Below, in pieces: positions 11,168 through 22,225 of a stretch of DNA of 64,000 nt; position 1 is the first letter of the stretch, and each line of letters begins with the position of its first letter. Position numbers and translations under genes: made by a program. Under the pieces are notes generated by a model. The model made no database searches and was not told the DNA's origin. It saw only the letters and a list, made by a program, of their open reading frames with translations. The stretch spans positions 114,067,516 through 114,131,515 of the forward strand of contig JASEVX010000001.1 in NCBI GenBank assembly GCA_031761405.1, written 5' to 3'. The stretch is from Serripes groenlandicus. Taxonomy: Eukaryota; Mollusca; Bivalvia; Cardiida; Cardiidae.

Positions 11168-12009
11168 TGCATATGCGTCATCCCCATCACGGTCTGTCTA
11201 CATGTAATTTAGTTTTAGATTTATCATTTGACAAACAAAATAGAGCTGTAGCCCCATTAGTTTTACGCCGCCCCAGACGGTATGTTGCTCGTTACGGGAA
11301 AACCAATAAGACAAAACTCGCCGGACGCGACTGATATATATTGCCAACGGTCTTTTTGGAAACTCGTTCCTTAGATTAATTGTTGGTAAAACTGTATGTG
11401 GATTTTGTCTTCTTAGCAGTTGCCTTATATGTAGATACAATGTGCATGAGGTCCTTTGATTCAAGGATATGTTGTTTTTGACGGCATACTGTACTCATTA
11501 CGAATGTATTGGTTTAAAACTTATAACAAAAATAACAAACAATCTAGAAATAGATCTGGCTGGACGATGGATGATCATTGTCTGCAGGATATTGATTGAT
11601 TTATTGGATTTAACACCGTTTTCAGCAGTTTTTTAGTCATACCACATCGGCCAGTTCGCAAATACATGTAGAATACATGTAGGATAATGAAAATTAAATG
11701 TAATGTCGTGTAGATTCGTTTACAACTTGACAAGGGTAAATGTGACGTGTACTGTCACATTCGTACAGCCTGATTTCACATATAGCTAAGTGTTAAAATC
11801 TAAAAACTAATTTCTTGAATTCTCAACTACGTTCCTTTGGGCGTAAACTTGGTTAATTATGCACGGCTAGGGTAAATAAATTCAAAAAGCGACAATTAGT
11901 TAACTTAAAGATTGAAATCTCCAGAACTTGCAGCAAACGTACCAACAATTATTAAGCCAGCCATATGAATTACCTACCGTTTACATGTTTGAGTGGAAAG
12001 TCGGTGAAA
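11168..12009. other. Non-coding stretch
   Basis: No gene or named repeat seen. The - strand open frame 11198-11464 (88 codons) has no recognisable domain and is probably chance. Confidence 0.45.
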
Positions 12010-12065
12010 CCCCCTCTTCCCCCCCCCCTCCCCCCCCCCTCCCCCCCTCCCCCCCCCCCCCCCCC
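12010..12065. repeat. Poly-C low-complexity tract
   Basis: Runs of C broken by single T residues. The small frame reading through it (proline-rich, 11928-12167) is not credible as a gene. Confidence 0.9.
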
Positions 12066-12395
12066 GTCTTCTTTGACATTATCGATGGTCCATGTTTATT
12101 ACATGTTTTGATGTTTAAGGATAGAAGCACGTTTGTTTACATGCCTCTGCTTGTTTTGTGTAAATAATTGCAATAGGGCACCTCCGAGCTTGGCATCCAT
12201 TATGCGATACTGCACGTGTTGAACGCCTAGCTGCAATGTGCTATGTAAAACGCTTACATAGCGAAATATCAACATTTAACGTTTCTTCTCTCGAATAAAT
12301 CATAAACAATATCTATATCGTTCTAAGAACTAAAAATGAAATATAAAAATCAGAATAATCAGCAAAAGGGTCTATGAAAAAAATAAACTAAATGT

Positions 12396-12770
12396 TTAAC
12401 CCTTTCCTGAGGGCTAACGCATCTGCAGGGAACGACTTTTGAAAACATCATTACAAAAGGAGAAATGTGCTCATAATTAGCTATTTCTCCTTTAACCCGT
12501 TCACTCATATATATATAGACGCTTTCTGACGCCTCTACAGCAGACGACTTTTTGAAAACATAGTTACAAAAGAAGAAATTGCACAAAACGTGCAATTTCT
12601 CCTTTTGCCACAATGTTTTCCACTTTTTGTCATAGGTTATCCATTCAATGTTTTGACAAAATACGTTCAAAGTCGTCTGCTGCAGAATTGTCGTATGAGG
12701 GAAAAGGTTAATGACATTGATTTCAACTTTATTATTTTATTATACTTTCATTAATAGGTTTTTGAATCAT
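12396..12770. mobile_element. MITE family A copy interrupted by a second family A copy
   Basis: The left part starts TTAACCCTTTCCTGAGGG and reaches GCTATTTCTCC at about 12491. A complete second copy is inserted there. The right part (TGACATTGATTTCAACTTTA..., from 12712) continues the family consensus before decaying near 12770. Confidence 0.68.
12492..12711. mobile_element. MITE family A nested in family A
   Basis: TTAA at 12492-12495 and 12708-12711 flank CCCGTTCACTCATATATATATAGACG and the inverted end TCGTATGAGGGAAAAGG. The internal core GAAATTGCACAAAACGTGCAATTTC is present. Confidence 0.82.
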
Positions 12771-12878
12771 CTGAATACGCCCAAGCTAAATTGTAAAATG
12801 GTATGCTTCGAGACACGTGACATGTTGCAATGACATTGGCGCATTGGCGCATTGGTTTAGTGATGCAGAATTACATTC

Positions 12879-13108
12879 TTAACCCATTACTTCACATGAC
12901 GTTTCAAAGGTCGTCTGCTTTACAATCATCAGACGAAAAATTTCACAAATCTAGAAAACTGAAATATTTATATTGTTAAAGAGTTGAAAATATTGCAATA
13001 ACAGGTGAAATTGCTCGTTTTGAGCAATTTCACCTTTTATTGCAATGTTTTCAAAAGTTGTCTGCAACAGCAGGCGTCAAATGTCGTCTATGTGAAGTAA
13101 TGGGTTAA
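12879..13108. mobile_element. MITE family A, divergent end subtype
   Basis: TTAA-flanked (12879-12882 and 13105-13108) with ends CCCATTACTTCACATGACG and the complement GTGAAGTAATGGG. The interior is family A-like (GTCGTCTGC, GAAATTGCTCGTTTTGAGCAATTTC). The ends differ from the usual CCCTTTCCCTCAT while staying inverted to each other, so this is a distinct subfamily. Confidence 0.8.
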
Positions 13109-13181
13109 TAACTTAATACACAACAATATGAGCTGCTTATATTAGACACTAGCTAGGTGGACCGGAAACAGTGGCCATTCA

Positions 13182-13387
13182 TTGAACTCTTTTCCACATA
13201 CAACACAACTGCAGCAGACGACTTTGAAAACAGAGTGACAAAAACCTGAAAAGTCGACATAAAATATAGTTTAATTGTTAAATAAAGTTGAAAACATTGT
13301 GAACAAATTTCTCCTTTGGCCACAATGTTTTCAAAAGTCGTCTGCTGCTATTGCATCAACATGCGTCTTATAGGTGGGGAAGGGTAA
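13182..13387. mobile_element. MITE family A, degenerate copy
   Basis: Contains GCAGCAGACGACTTTGAAAAC near the left and CACAATGTTTTCAAAAGTCG plus TCTGCTGC near the right, with decayed ends (CTCTTTTCCACATA and GGTGGGGAAGGGTAAA). Confidence 0.65.
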
Positions 13388-13479
13388 ATATTTCAGAGAA
13401 TTGTTTAGCGAACAGTGTATGACATTTACAACAATCAATACAACTCCCTGAAACTGAACTGGGTGGGCCCTATTGTTCA

Positions 13480-13809
13480 TTAATTAGGAGCTACTTCTAA
13501 AGAAGGAGACAGTACAGTAATTCCATTCTGATAGATATTGTTATACTTTTTTAACATACGGACATTGTTTTCCAGTCTACAGAGCTGGTTACCATATTCT
13601 TCAATCTGGTAACTAGTTAGATTGGGAAGAAACGGGAACTTAAGACCGCATCGATGCGGCATTGTAGGGCTGCAGTATCTATTTCTAAACGCCCTTGATC
13701 TTGGACAGTACTTATTTATAATAATCATCCTTTCATACCAGACCACAGATAACGATTCTAAGACTCGGGCGTAATACTCAATCGCTAAACAGATGACTTT
13801 TGAAAACAT
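13480..13809 (-). CDS. Unrecognised open frame, possible exon or relic
   Basis: A 109-codon frame on the - strand. Its first residues come from the family A MITE next to it (the reverse complement of CTTTTGAAAACAT). The remaining about 100 residues are not repeat-derived and have a protein-like composition: a CPRSRAFRNRYCSPTMPHRC stretch with four cysteines, then an aromatic and charged helix-like stretch ending in VLSPSLEVAPN and a stop. A possible splice acceptor (TCTGTTTAG) lies just inside the MITE boundary. No domain is recognised. It could be an exon of an unseen gene, a degraded gene fragment, or chance. Confidence 0.2.
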   Translation of the reverse strand: MFSKVICLAIEYYARVLESLSVVWYERMIIINKYCPRSRAFRNRYCSPTMPHRCGLKFPFLPNLTSYQIEEYGNQLCRLENNVRMLKKYNNIYQNGITVLSPSLEVAPN

Positions 13810-13949
13810 GGGAAATTATTCATAATGAGCAATTTCTCCTTTAGTCTCAATGTTTTCAACCTATTCAATTAGAATATTTAATTTCAAGAGATTGTCCATA
13901 TTCGTGCATGTATTTTGCTGCAGATATGTTGTATTATAGAAAGAGTTAA
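13770..13949. mobile_element. MITE family A, degenerate copy abutting the next
   Basis: Includes GATGACTTTTGAAAACATG, ATGAGCAATTTCTCCTTT, GTTTTCAACCTATTCAATTA and TTGCTGCAGATATG, ending GAAAGAGTTAA. Its terminal TTAA (13946-13949) is also the left TTAA of the following copy. Confidence 0.65.
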
Positions 13950-14175
13950 CCCTTTCCCTCATATAGACCCGTTCTGATGCCTCTGCAGCAGACGGCTTTT
14001 TAAAAACATAGTACCAAAAGAAGAAATTGCTCAAAGTGAGCAATTTCTCCTTTTGCCACAATCTTTTCCACGTTTAGTCATAGGTTATCCATTCAATTAT
14101 AGAGATTTTCTATTTGCTGACAAAATATGTTCAAAGTCGTCTGCTGCAGATTTGTCGTATGAGGGAAAGAGTTAA
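13946..14175. mobile_element. MITE family A, complete copy
   Basis: TTAA at 13946-13949 and 14172-14175, ends CCCTTTCCCTCATATAG and TATGAGGGAAAGAG, core GAAATTGCTCAAAGTGAGCAATTTC. 230 bp. Confidence 0.88.
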
Positions 14176-15010
14176 TGATAATGTCATGTCTCAGACGTCT
14201 TGCTGTTTCAGTAAACATGGTGAAATAGAATTCGTGTTCAAGTATTTAATCAGCACAGCAATGTACCTGTACCAAGTATATTTATTAACTCCCACCTTTA
14301 AAAATATATTTCGAGCTTTCAATCGAACGCTTTATTCTTATGGATGCAGTAATATATTTGCGACGAGGGTAGATCCAGATCAGACAGCTCATCCGCGCAG
14401 TTTGTTCTGGATCAGTAATGTTGGTCAACAGGTAAAAGTTCGTTTCAATTAACTTCTAAAATGCAGTATCTTTTTTGATCCATAGCATGGATGCCTATGC
14501 AGGTATTTTTCAACGGGTATGAACATTACGTTACGGGTGGTTTTCCTCCAATGGATCACAGTTTGTGTTGCCTACCTAAATTATGTTTATTTCTAAATAT
14601 AAGTAGATAGACTGAATCTAGACCTCGTTCAGCGAAAGTGTGCGCTGCGTCAAGAAAGTGCAAACTAATGACTTCTGCACCCGATTTGCACCGAATACAC
14701 GTTCTGCTGTCATTTAATCCGGGCTTATCAAACTTTTATTGCTTATGGTGCAAAGAAGGTAACTAAAATTAACGGTTATTCTACTTGCCTATGATTAAGA
14801 TCTTAAAAACCTATGTTCTTTTAAGTGGATTTTGCGGTAGGTGAGTTTTGTAAGAGGGCACTTTGTATGTATGTATTACATTGAGATTCGTTACTAAGAG
14901 AGGCACCTTTGCTTAACATGTATGAATAACATTGTACCTGTGTTGGTGACAATGCTAATATCATATATGGTCGACGTCTCGTGAACACCAATCCTCGGTA
15001 AATTGGTGCT
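14176..15010. other. Non-coding stretch with a degraded repeat
   Basis: Around 14345-14435 the motif AGATCCAGATCAGACAGCTCATCCGCGCAG resembles segments near 23330, 41665 and 45290 and is probably a decayed palindromic element. Nothing else recognised. Confidence 0.4.
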
Positions 15011-15302
15011 GAGTCCCGGTAGCACAGATGGTGAGACGCGGGCTAACAACCCAGGGGTTGTGAGTACGAATAAACAGGTCGGCCAACTATTCTCCTGACG
15101 TTTAGAAACGTCAATGCGACAAGCGTCACTCGTCTGCCACCAATGGGCTAAAACTTTATGTAAAAATGTTGCCAGTTGCTTGGGAAGACTGTCCTGTTGA
15201 GTACTGGTGTGAGAAAGCCAGGAACCAGGTATGTGATCTAGCCGCAGTGCTATGACTGAACATTGTTTAAACGACGTTAAACCGCAACCAATCAATCAAT
15301 CG
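15011..15302 (+). repeat. tRNA-derived SINE with AATC tail
   Basis: The head CTGAGTCCCGGTAGCACAG...GGGTTGTGAGTACGAA is a decayed A and B box. The body has CGTCAATGCGACAAGCGTCA and GCCAGTTGCTTGGGAAGACTG. The 3' end is AAACGACGTTAAACCGCAACC followed by AATCAATCAATC. It is the fullest member of the family also seen at 61268-61505 (+) and 39358-39640 (-). Confidence 0.75.
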
Positions 15303-15469
15303 GGAAATTGGAAGCAGTGAAAGGCTTGGCCAGCATATGCATCTCTGTAGGTTGATCATGAACTTCCCTGTTTTACCACCTTGTCGTACAAGCATCACGA
15401 ACGTTTGTGGTTTGGAGTTGAACGCCGTTTTAAAGACGAAATTTCAGATAGATTACGGCCACCAGTAGC

Positions 15470-15628
15470 TTAACTCTTTCAGCGCCGAATTGTTTAAGGT
15501 AGACTCTTCCATGTTCAAAATCGGGCATCTTCATTTCTCATGTAATAAAGGTTTGGACTATTTTGACTCACCTGAACCAGTATTGTTTGCAAAAACCTCA
15601 ATATTGCCTTTGGAGCTGAAAGGGTTAA
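15470..15628. mobile_element. MITE family B, internally deleted
   Basis: TTAA at both ends (15470-15473 and 15625-15628), left end CTCTTTCAGCGCCGAATTG, right end GCCTTTGGAGCTGAAAGGG. The central block with the GCTCGTTACGAGC hairpin is missing compared with 49235-49447, leaving 159 bp. Confidence 0.82.
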
Positions 15629-15874
15629 CACGTTAAGTCATGTTATCAAAAGTCATATCTTACATGTAGACGGAGATTGATATCTCTGGTGATATTGTGC
15701 AGATGGACGCAAAGTCCGAGTCTTCACTGTTAGCAGAGGCAAAATGACCCCAAATAGCCAGATGTGATTGTATTCAGGTTTGTAGTTATATCCTTAAACC
15801 AAATACTGGCCTTATCCAAAGCCATACATTCTAAGAAAGAAGACTTAGTGAGGAGAGCAAAGAATGCACAGAAT

Positions 15875-16136
15875 TGATCCGTCCCGCGAGAAAACCAACA
15901 TTGTGCACTCTGCGTAAAGTATCGACCCGTATCAGCCTAAGCATGCCGCGCGCAGGCTTACCCGGATAGACACTTTTCGTCTCCTTTTCGCCTCCTGTGG
16001 ATTTTCTGTTTCAGTAACCATTACTCTATACATCTATTCCCCTGAGACGGAATTTGTCGGCGCGGACTGCGCAGGCTGATCTGGGTCGATACATTACGCA
16101 GATGCCATATTGTTGGTTTTCTCGCGGGACGGCTCA
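15875..16136 (+). mobile_element. Palindromic element family P
   Basis: Ends TGATCCGTCCCGCGAGAAAACC and the complement ending CTCGCGGGACGGCTCA. The middle CTGTGGATTTTCTGTTTCAG is present. A small internal duplication (CTTTTCGTCTC/CTTTTCGCCTC) is visible near 15980. Confidence 0.8.
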
Positions 16137-16856
16137 GATAATTAAATCCATTGTGTGATGATTAAGCTGTCACTGGAGAAGTTGAGATGCTGTCAACTGA
16201 ACTAAACTGCATTGCGCATACGCAATAGGCATTTTATTACCCTCTCACGTGCGTTTCTTCGCGCACACGCCATTTTTTTTAAGCATTTATCTGCTCGATG
16301 TTTATCTTATGTTAATATTTATTTACGTTTGTATTTTAGATAATACTGCATATGTAACCCTTCGTTTTCAATAACAATATTTTGCGCTTGATTTAATCCA
16401 ATTAATCTCGCATTTTCAATAAAGCGGTGCATTTAGTATTTTGGGTCGTCGTAACAATATAGATGGGTTGGAGACTTTATTTGTACGTCATTAGTTCTGT
16501 CTTAATATCAAGTTTATGTATGTGCACCGTTAAAACAATTATGAACACATGTATACATGCGTTATCACTATTAATTAACACTATCGCGATTACAATAGCG
16601 GAATATCATAGTGTTCTTCGGTAGATCCTTATTTCCATTTTTTGTTATTAATCACAACTCTGTATTTGCATGCTCACACATGATACTATTATTTGTATGA
16701 CGATTAGCTATGTTATGCTTAAGTCTAATAAACTATTCTGTATTCTGTATTCTGTGTTCTGTATTCTGTATTCTTATTATTGACTTACGCTCGATTTTGA
16801 TAATATTGGAATATTTAAAGACAGGTGGGATCGAGTCTCAATAACTAACGTTATGT
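16137..16856. other. Non-coding stretch ending in a (TATTCTG)n tail
   Basis: No coding frame. The last 50 bases (about 16728-16778) are short repeats of TATTCTG and TGTTCTG preceded by AATAAAC, resembling the 3' tail of a LINE or SINE. The upstream sequence may be the untranslated end of such an element. Confidence 0.4.
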
Positions 16857-16950
16857 CTCCGTGGTGCGGGGTGTAATTCTTAGGCGTCAGCCCCGGGAAC
16901 CTGAGACCAGGGTTCGATACAAAATACTTTAAAATTGGTATTGATGGTTT
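16857..16950 (+). repeat. tRNA-like SINE head, degraded
   Basis: GTCTCCGTGGTGCGGGGTG...CCAGGGTTCGATACAAAATACTTTAAAATTGGTATT has a B box and the AAATACTTTA linker shared with the SINEs at 7915 and 46110. Confidence 0.5.
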
Positions 16951-17199
16951 CGACGTTTTGGCGCTTAGGATTGCAGGTATGGTAGTACGAATGATGCACT
17001 ATTGGTGTCAGGTTAAATATTACCTGTATTGCTTGTTATGTCCTAACCCATGTAAACGATGTGACATAGCTGAAATACTGTTGAAAGCGAGCGCTGTATT
17101 ACACCATTCAAGCAATAACCTATACCTATTTCATTGATAGATCTTACCGGTACATTATCTGTACAGATCAGGGGCGTAGCTTGGCAATAATCAATGTGT

Positions 17200-17377
17200 A
17201 GGCCGTCTCGTGAGAAAATCAACACAGGCGTACCCCGGATAGACACTTTTCGCCTCCTGTGAATGTTTTGTTTCAGGAATCCCTACTCTATATATGCCCC
17301 CTTAGACGGAATGTGTCGGCCGGATCAGTCTGCGCGGACAGCGCAGGCTGATCTGGTCGATACATTACGCAGATGTG
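17200..17377 (+). mobile_element. Palindromic element family P, internally deleted
   Basis: The left end GGCCGTCTCGTGAGAAAATC jumps directly to CAGGCGTACCCCGGATAGAC and then runs through the usual GTGTCGGCCGGATCAGTCTGCG block to ATTACGCAGATG. The right terminal repeat is missing. Confidence 0.7.
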
Positions 17378-18595
17378 TATCGCCGCAGCTGCATTTCGGG
17401 GCCCCTGCAGATGAGGTCTCCAGGAAGCTGCCATCGAACGTTATTAGAAACTGGAAGCTTGTGTTTTATATTATTTAAGATGTTATGATAATCACGGGAT
17501 GCCAGTAACCCTTACACAACCGGGTGCTAAATTGTCGCAAAGACGTTGAATGGCGTGTGTAAAGGAGTCATCTATCGATGTGGGAGACAGTGGAAGAACG
17601 TGATCTAGTGGATATAGCGTCGGAATATCGTAGCAAGGGTGCCGGGCTCGAATTTTGAGATTTTTCCACGCAAACGGTGCTAGTACTGAGTAAGTCTCCG
17701 GGAAAATGTTATCTTGTTTCGCAATCGATGTAGAATAATCATTTTAACTCAATTAAACGCTCCGACCATTTTTGGCATAAAAATGACAGTAGCATAATGT
17801 GTGCACATGTAATTACAGCTACATATACAACTCGACTAGCTATGACATGAAACGAAAGTGACTCCGATTTAGTTTGTGTTAACGTGAAGATCTCTACATA
17901 AACGACAAAATGGTGTATTCGACTAAAATTTGAAATATGATATGGCACTGGAACGGAGAGAGTTAGGTGCGTTTTTTTCAAATAAGAATTCCTCACTTCC
18001 ATCACATCCCGAGGCGGTACAAACAAAAAGAAGCTGTTACCAGAATTTTGCCAAGTACACGCACATGTGATTCGGGAAGGGGGGATTAACTCATTAGAGC
18101 ATTTACCAGTTACAAATATATGCATGTATTTAATAAGCCAAGATCAAATACAGTACTTGAGACGAAATTAAACAGTGCATATCAAGCTTATAATTATCTA
18201 ATGCAGATACAGGGGTTACGCGGAACCCGGTTTGACGTGAAAGGGGCTCGTATTAAAACAGCAGATGTCAGCAATTCTTACATCGCACTTTATCTCTGTC
18301 AAGAATCTGTTGGAGATTCCAGTTAAAGTTTACAGTTTAACACATGTGTAAATTGTTTACACGAAATAAGGCATTACGACGACCCGAAGCAATGGTCTAT
18401 GTCACTCAACCGCTCTCGTCTGTCATTAGGGCTATCTCGCCGCTCCCGCGGGAGGGCGCTTTGCTTATCAATTTAGGGGATACTTAAAGGGGCAGTTGGG
18501 ATTGGTAGAGCCATTTGAAAAACGTACCATTTCTGTCCGAAGACATGGGAGTGAGAACGCTTCAATCTGAAACGTTGGTTGTAAATGCCTGTAGC
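17378..18595. other. Non-coding stretch
   Basis: No recognised gene. The - strand frame at 17739-18125 (128 codons) has no domain, no repeat match and no supporting splice or promoter signals that I can see. A possible tRNA-like fragment lies near 17600-17700. Confidence 0.4.
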
Positions 18596-18812
18596 TCTTC
18601 CCCGCATACAATCAACATACGATCTTCAGCAGACGACTTGGAGAAAAACTTGGTAAAATGTGCACAATTTCTATAAAAAAAGTATAATTATTAAATATAA
18701 CTTAAAACATTGTGCCTTAAGAAGAAATTGCCCCAATAATGTGCATTTATTAATTTTGCCTTAATTCTTTCAAAAGTCGTCTGCTGTTGAGGTGTCTGTA
18801 TGTGGGATATCA
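18596..18812. mobile_element. MITE family A, degenerate copy
   Basis: CTTCAGCAGACGACTTGGAGA on the left and CAAAAGTCGTCTGCTGTTGA on the right frame a decayed core (AAGAAATTGCCCCAATAATGTGC). Ends CTTCCCCGCATACA and TGTATGTGGGA have diverged. Confidence 0.6.
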
Positions 18813-19077
18813 CCAACTGTCATATATAGGTCACTTCCTGTCATTAGAACTATTCAACCTCTACAGAAGTTAAATGAGTTGAACTATAAAGTTGTAACGG
18901 GTTTTTTTCTGCATTTTTTTAAATAACCCAGTCTGACTTTAGGATACCCTGATATACGACTCTCTCCGCTTAACTTGTTTGCTACGCAACCGATACTTTG
19001 CTACCATTCAATTGCTTATAAAAACAACCTCATGCCATAAATAATGGCGTCACTCCGTAAAAACACTCATTATTTGT

Positions 19078-19235
19078 TTAACCCTTTCCAAAATACAACA
19101 AATCTGAATCAAACGACTTTAAAATCACCCGTCTATAAGCAAGGGAAGGTCCCCATAATGAAAGTATAAATATGAAATATAACTGAATACATAGTGATAA
19201 AAAGAGAATGCGCCAAAAGGCCTCTGCATGCCAGA
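19078..19235. mobile_element. MITE family A, strongly degenerate
   Basis: Starts TTTAACCCTTTCC; CAAACGACTTTAAAATCA and GATAAAAAGAGAATGC match family landmarks. The right end is lost. Confidence 0.45.
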
Positions 19236-19381
19236 AAAGATTAAATACTACTTAAAGTGTCATTGTACTATTTGTCCTATAATAGGTTCAACAGCACTCT
19301 TTGCACAACACTTCTAATGCTATGATCATGTAAAAGGAGGTCGTAATGGTTATAAGATGTTTCATTTGTCATATCCCGTTA

Positions 19382-19470
19382 TCCTTATTTGAACTGCAAA
19401 CCCTATATTGTTGGTACTCAAAAGAATCGTCTCATTGAGACGATGATTTGAGTACCAACAAAGGAGGGTT
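19382..19470. mobile_element. Short hairpin element family D, copy 1
   Basis: TTGGTACTCAAAAGAATCGTCTCA is followed at once by its near-complement TGAGACGATGATTTGAGTACCAA. The flank TCCTTATTTGAAC...AAACCCTATA is shared with the copies at 25176, 26953 and 30155. Confidence 0.7.
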
Positions 19471-21908
19471 TTATTAAATTATTATCCAAAATATTGCAGG
19501 ATGATGACATGTTTATGGCTCTCCATCTAGGTCCCTGTTACAGGTGTTGAACTCCAGATTATAGATAGTATAGTCAAAGTTTGAAAACTGTTCAAAAGTT
19601 GTCTTCAAATATTAGAATCATAATTCTGGGATAAAATTAAAGTTATAATTAAACTTTCCAGTACAATAAACATCTACATATTGATGCGTATATGCTTCAT
19701 TTTTACTGGGTTGACATACCCAGTAAAGTCAAATTGTGTACATTTTCATGACTTTTAATTGACTGTTTTTTAAAATTTACTGCCAAAATAATTTTGAACT
19801 ATTTATTACTTACTTTCAACATTTCAAAATGTTGATCTCCATCTGGAGCTCAGCACCTTTAAAAAGTAAAGTTCTAATCACTCATCATATATCATGCGGA
19901 AACACGTAGAGATTGAATACACGATACAGGATTCATAATAGTTCCAAGATTGCGACAGATTCATCTGTCTAAATGGAATACACTTTGCAGACGGTTAAGC
20001 CGCGCCACGCAAAGAAGCGGCTTATTGCACGTGCATAAAGAATGGACTCGGACGAACACACCATTTCACAAAGTCTAACGAGATCCTTCTCGGTCAGGAC
20101 AGACGCACTCTCCGCCAAGAAGGCAGGAATACACGTTGTAGTATCATTAAACATATTCATTGTATTAGTAAGTATATTTGCATTCATACGAATTCGTCCC
20201 GTAGGCCTTTTGGCATGAAGCCACGCATATTTTAATCATTTGCACATGGGCAACAAAATAAACATGCTATGCAACAATTCTGGAGACTGCAAAAATCCTC
20301 CGTACATTTTAATTTATTTAGATGATGCTTAAATCAAATTCTGATGCAATTTCTGTCAAACTTGACTTAAGCTGCAATCGAGGAGAAGTATGGCTGCCGA
20401 CGAGAGGTGTCAGCTTCATACAGTTCAAATAATGTAAGCTGCTTTAAACATGTTGGCTACTTAATAGAGATGAATGTTAAGACAATATTGACTGTATCTA
20501 GAGAAATATTTTAATAGCAACGGTTATTAATTTTCCTATAAAAAAATAAGATTTCTTTAACATAACGGTATGTCGTCATGCTTTTCTTAAATAACATGAA
20601 TATTTTGTGGCAATAAAATGCATTACGCTGTTGAAGTAATATACACATTTTATTGTGCGTATCATATTGCATTTTGAATTCGCTAAAATCCCTCGTGCTG
20701 CATACTAACTTTCAGAATGTATGGTTAACACGTATTGATACACGTATTACATATATTTGGATTTCTTGCTTTATTACTGTTAGCTTCGTATGACCCTTTC
20801 TTGGATACTAACTAGTTCACGGAGAAAAGCTCACACGAGAGTCTCTTACCATCTAGCAGGGACGATGAAACTACCTACGTCGCTGGCTCACAATATGTGT
20901 ACGCCTGTACTATTGATGTTAACATGGAGCAAAAATGCACTTCCTTATTCTTATTGAACGAAATGACGCAATTGTGAACACCATCGTTTGACAAACATCC
21001 CTTTACAAATATCTAACCCGAGTATGGATACAAAAGTTTTATTGGATCACAGTTTACACAATCAGTGGAAAGCCAAGCCCATGAACACATGCTTGTAAAT
21101 AAAACCCCACCACTCCGACGACAACATTACTTTTGTGGGTGGTTACCCATGGAGTATGAATTGTATCTTAGAAAACATATACATACCAGATGCCTTCATT
21201 TTAATTAAGGTGTGTACCAACGTACGGATTCTAAATATACGCCGTTTGTCACGATAAAATTGTCCATAAAATCGTATACAAATTACCTTTCTTTACCCAG
21301 CAACTTAACAGATAAGCATTTACATAAATGGGGCTACAATTTAGGCTACCTCAAAGAATAATCAGAAGCTGTATTAAAGCTTTCTTTTATGACTTTGGAT
21401 ATAAGTAGGCCCGTTTTAGCCTGGAACATTCCCCCTCTTTTGTCTGACTCGATTCATTTTATATAACAACCCTGTGTGAATTGACAGTGTGAGCATTTCA
21501 AGATATCATTACAGTATGCATTAAGATCTTCCAGGACGGCTATGTTTGAAGTCTTTAGTTGTTTCGAGTGTATTTTAATGAAATTATGTTTCTGAAATAT
21601 GGGGATTCGCAAAAACTAATGAAACCGAGACTGCGCTGATTATCTAGCGTATGTCATACACATTTCCTACTTACTATCGTCGCCCGCCGGGTGATTAATA
21701 AAAAATATAGTGTCTGTAAAATCCATTGCTTTCATCTGTCATGTTAGATATTTCATTAGCTGAGTTTAATATATCAATATGCGAAATAAAAACTGTTGTA
21801 ATTTCAGTATATGTTTTATATGATATTAGATACATGTTACTAAAAAAAACTAGTAAGACGATTCAATTTCTGTTTCAAAGTGACAAATAATGGTTGTTAT
21901 ATTTACAA
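19471..21908. other. Apparently unique non-coding stretch
   Basis: No repeats of the families above and no recognisable gene. One - strand frame (19969-20187, 72 codons) has GC-richer codons than its surroundings but no recognised domain. Confidence 0.45.
19969..20187 (-). CDS. Unrecognised short open frame
   Basis: A 72-codon frame opens at an ATG in AT-rich sequence, then has a GC-richer, coding-like stretch (residues about 18-67, with LAESASVLTEKDLVRLCEMV) before a TAG. It has no signal peptide, no domain I recognise and no clear splice site. It could be an exon relic or chance. Confidence 0.15.
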   Translation of the reverse strand: MNANILTNTMNMFNDTTTCIPAFLAESASVLTEKDLVRLCEMVCSSESILYARAISRFFAWRGLTVCKVYSI

Positions 21909-21937
21909 TGTGTGTGTGTGTGTGTGTGTGTGTGTGT
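21909..21937. repeat. (TG)n microsatellite
   Basis: About 14 TG dinucleotides. Confidence 0.95.
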
Positions 21938-22014
21938 CATGTAACACGCTCTTACGAAGAAGCGATGAGTGACTTTCTCTCTAAGCGAAGTCATAAATAA
22001 AAACACTTGTTTTA

Positions 22015-22225
22015 AACGCTCCAATGTTATTGCCTTAATATCCTTTAAAACCCTTTCGAACATGTATTTGGATGCATTTGTAGCATACGATTTTGTCAAT
22101 GCAGTGTGTAAACAGGAAAAAATGCTCTTGTTGCAAATCTCACTCATAAAAAGTTACTGTATTTTTGCTTACATATTTTTAGTGTCGTCTGTTGCTAATA
22201 TATTGCATCATGGAAAGAGTTAAAC
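22015..22225. mobile_element. MITE family A, very degenerate
   Basis: Right half recognisable: TTAGTGTCGTCTGTTGCTAATATATTGCATCATGGAAAGAGTTAA. The left half is only weakly similar. Confidence 0.4.

Noticed and set aside
14894..15295. 133-codon - strand frame
   Set aside because: Lies entirely on the antisense of a tRNA-derived SINE; similar peptides appear in the other copies.
17739..18125. 128-codon - strand frame
   Set aside because: No recognised domain, signal peptide or splice signals; composition is consistent with chance in AT-rich DNA.
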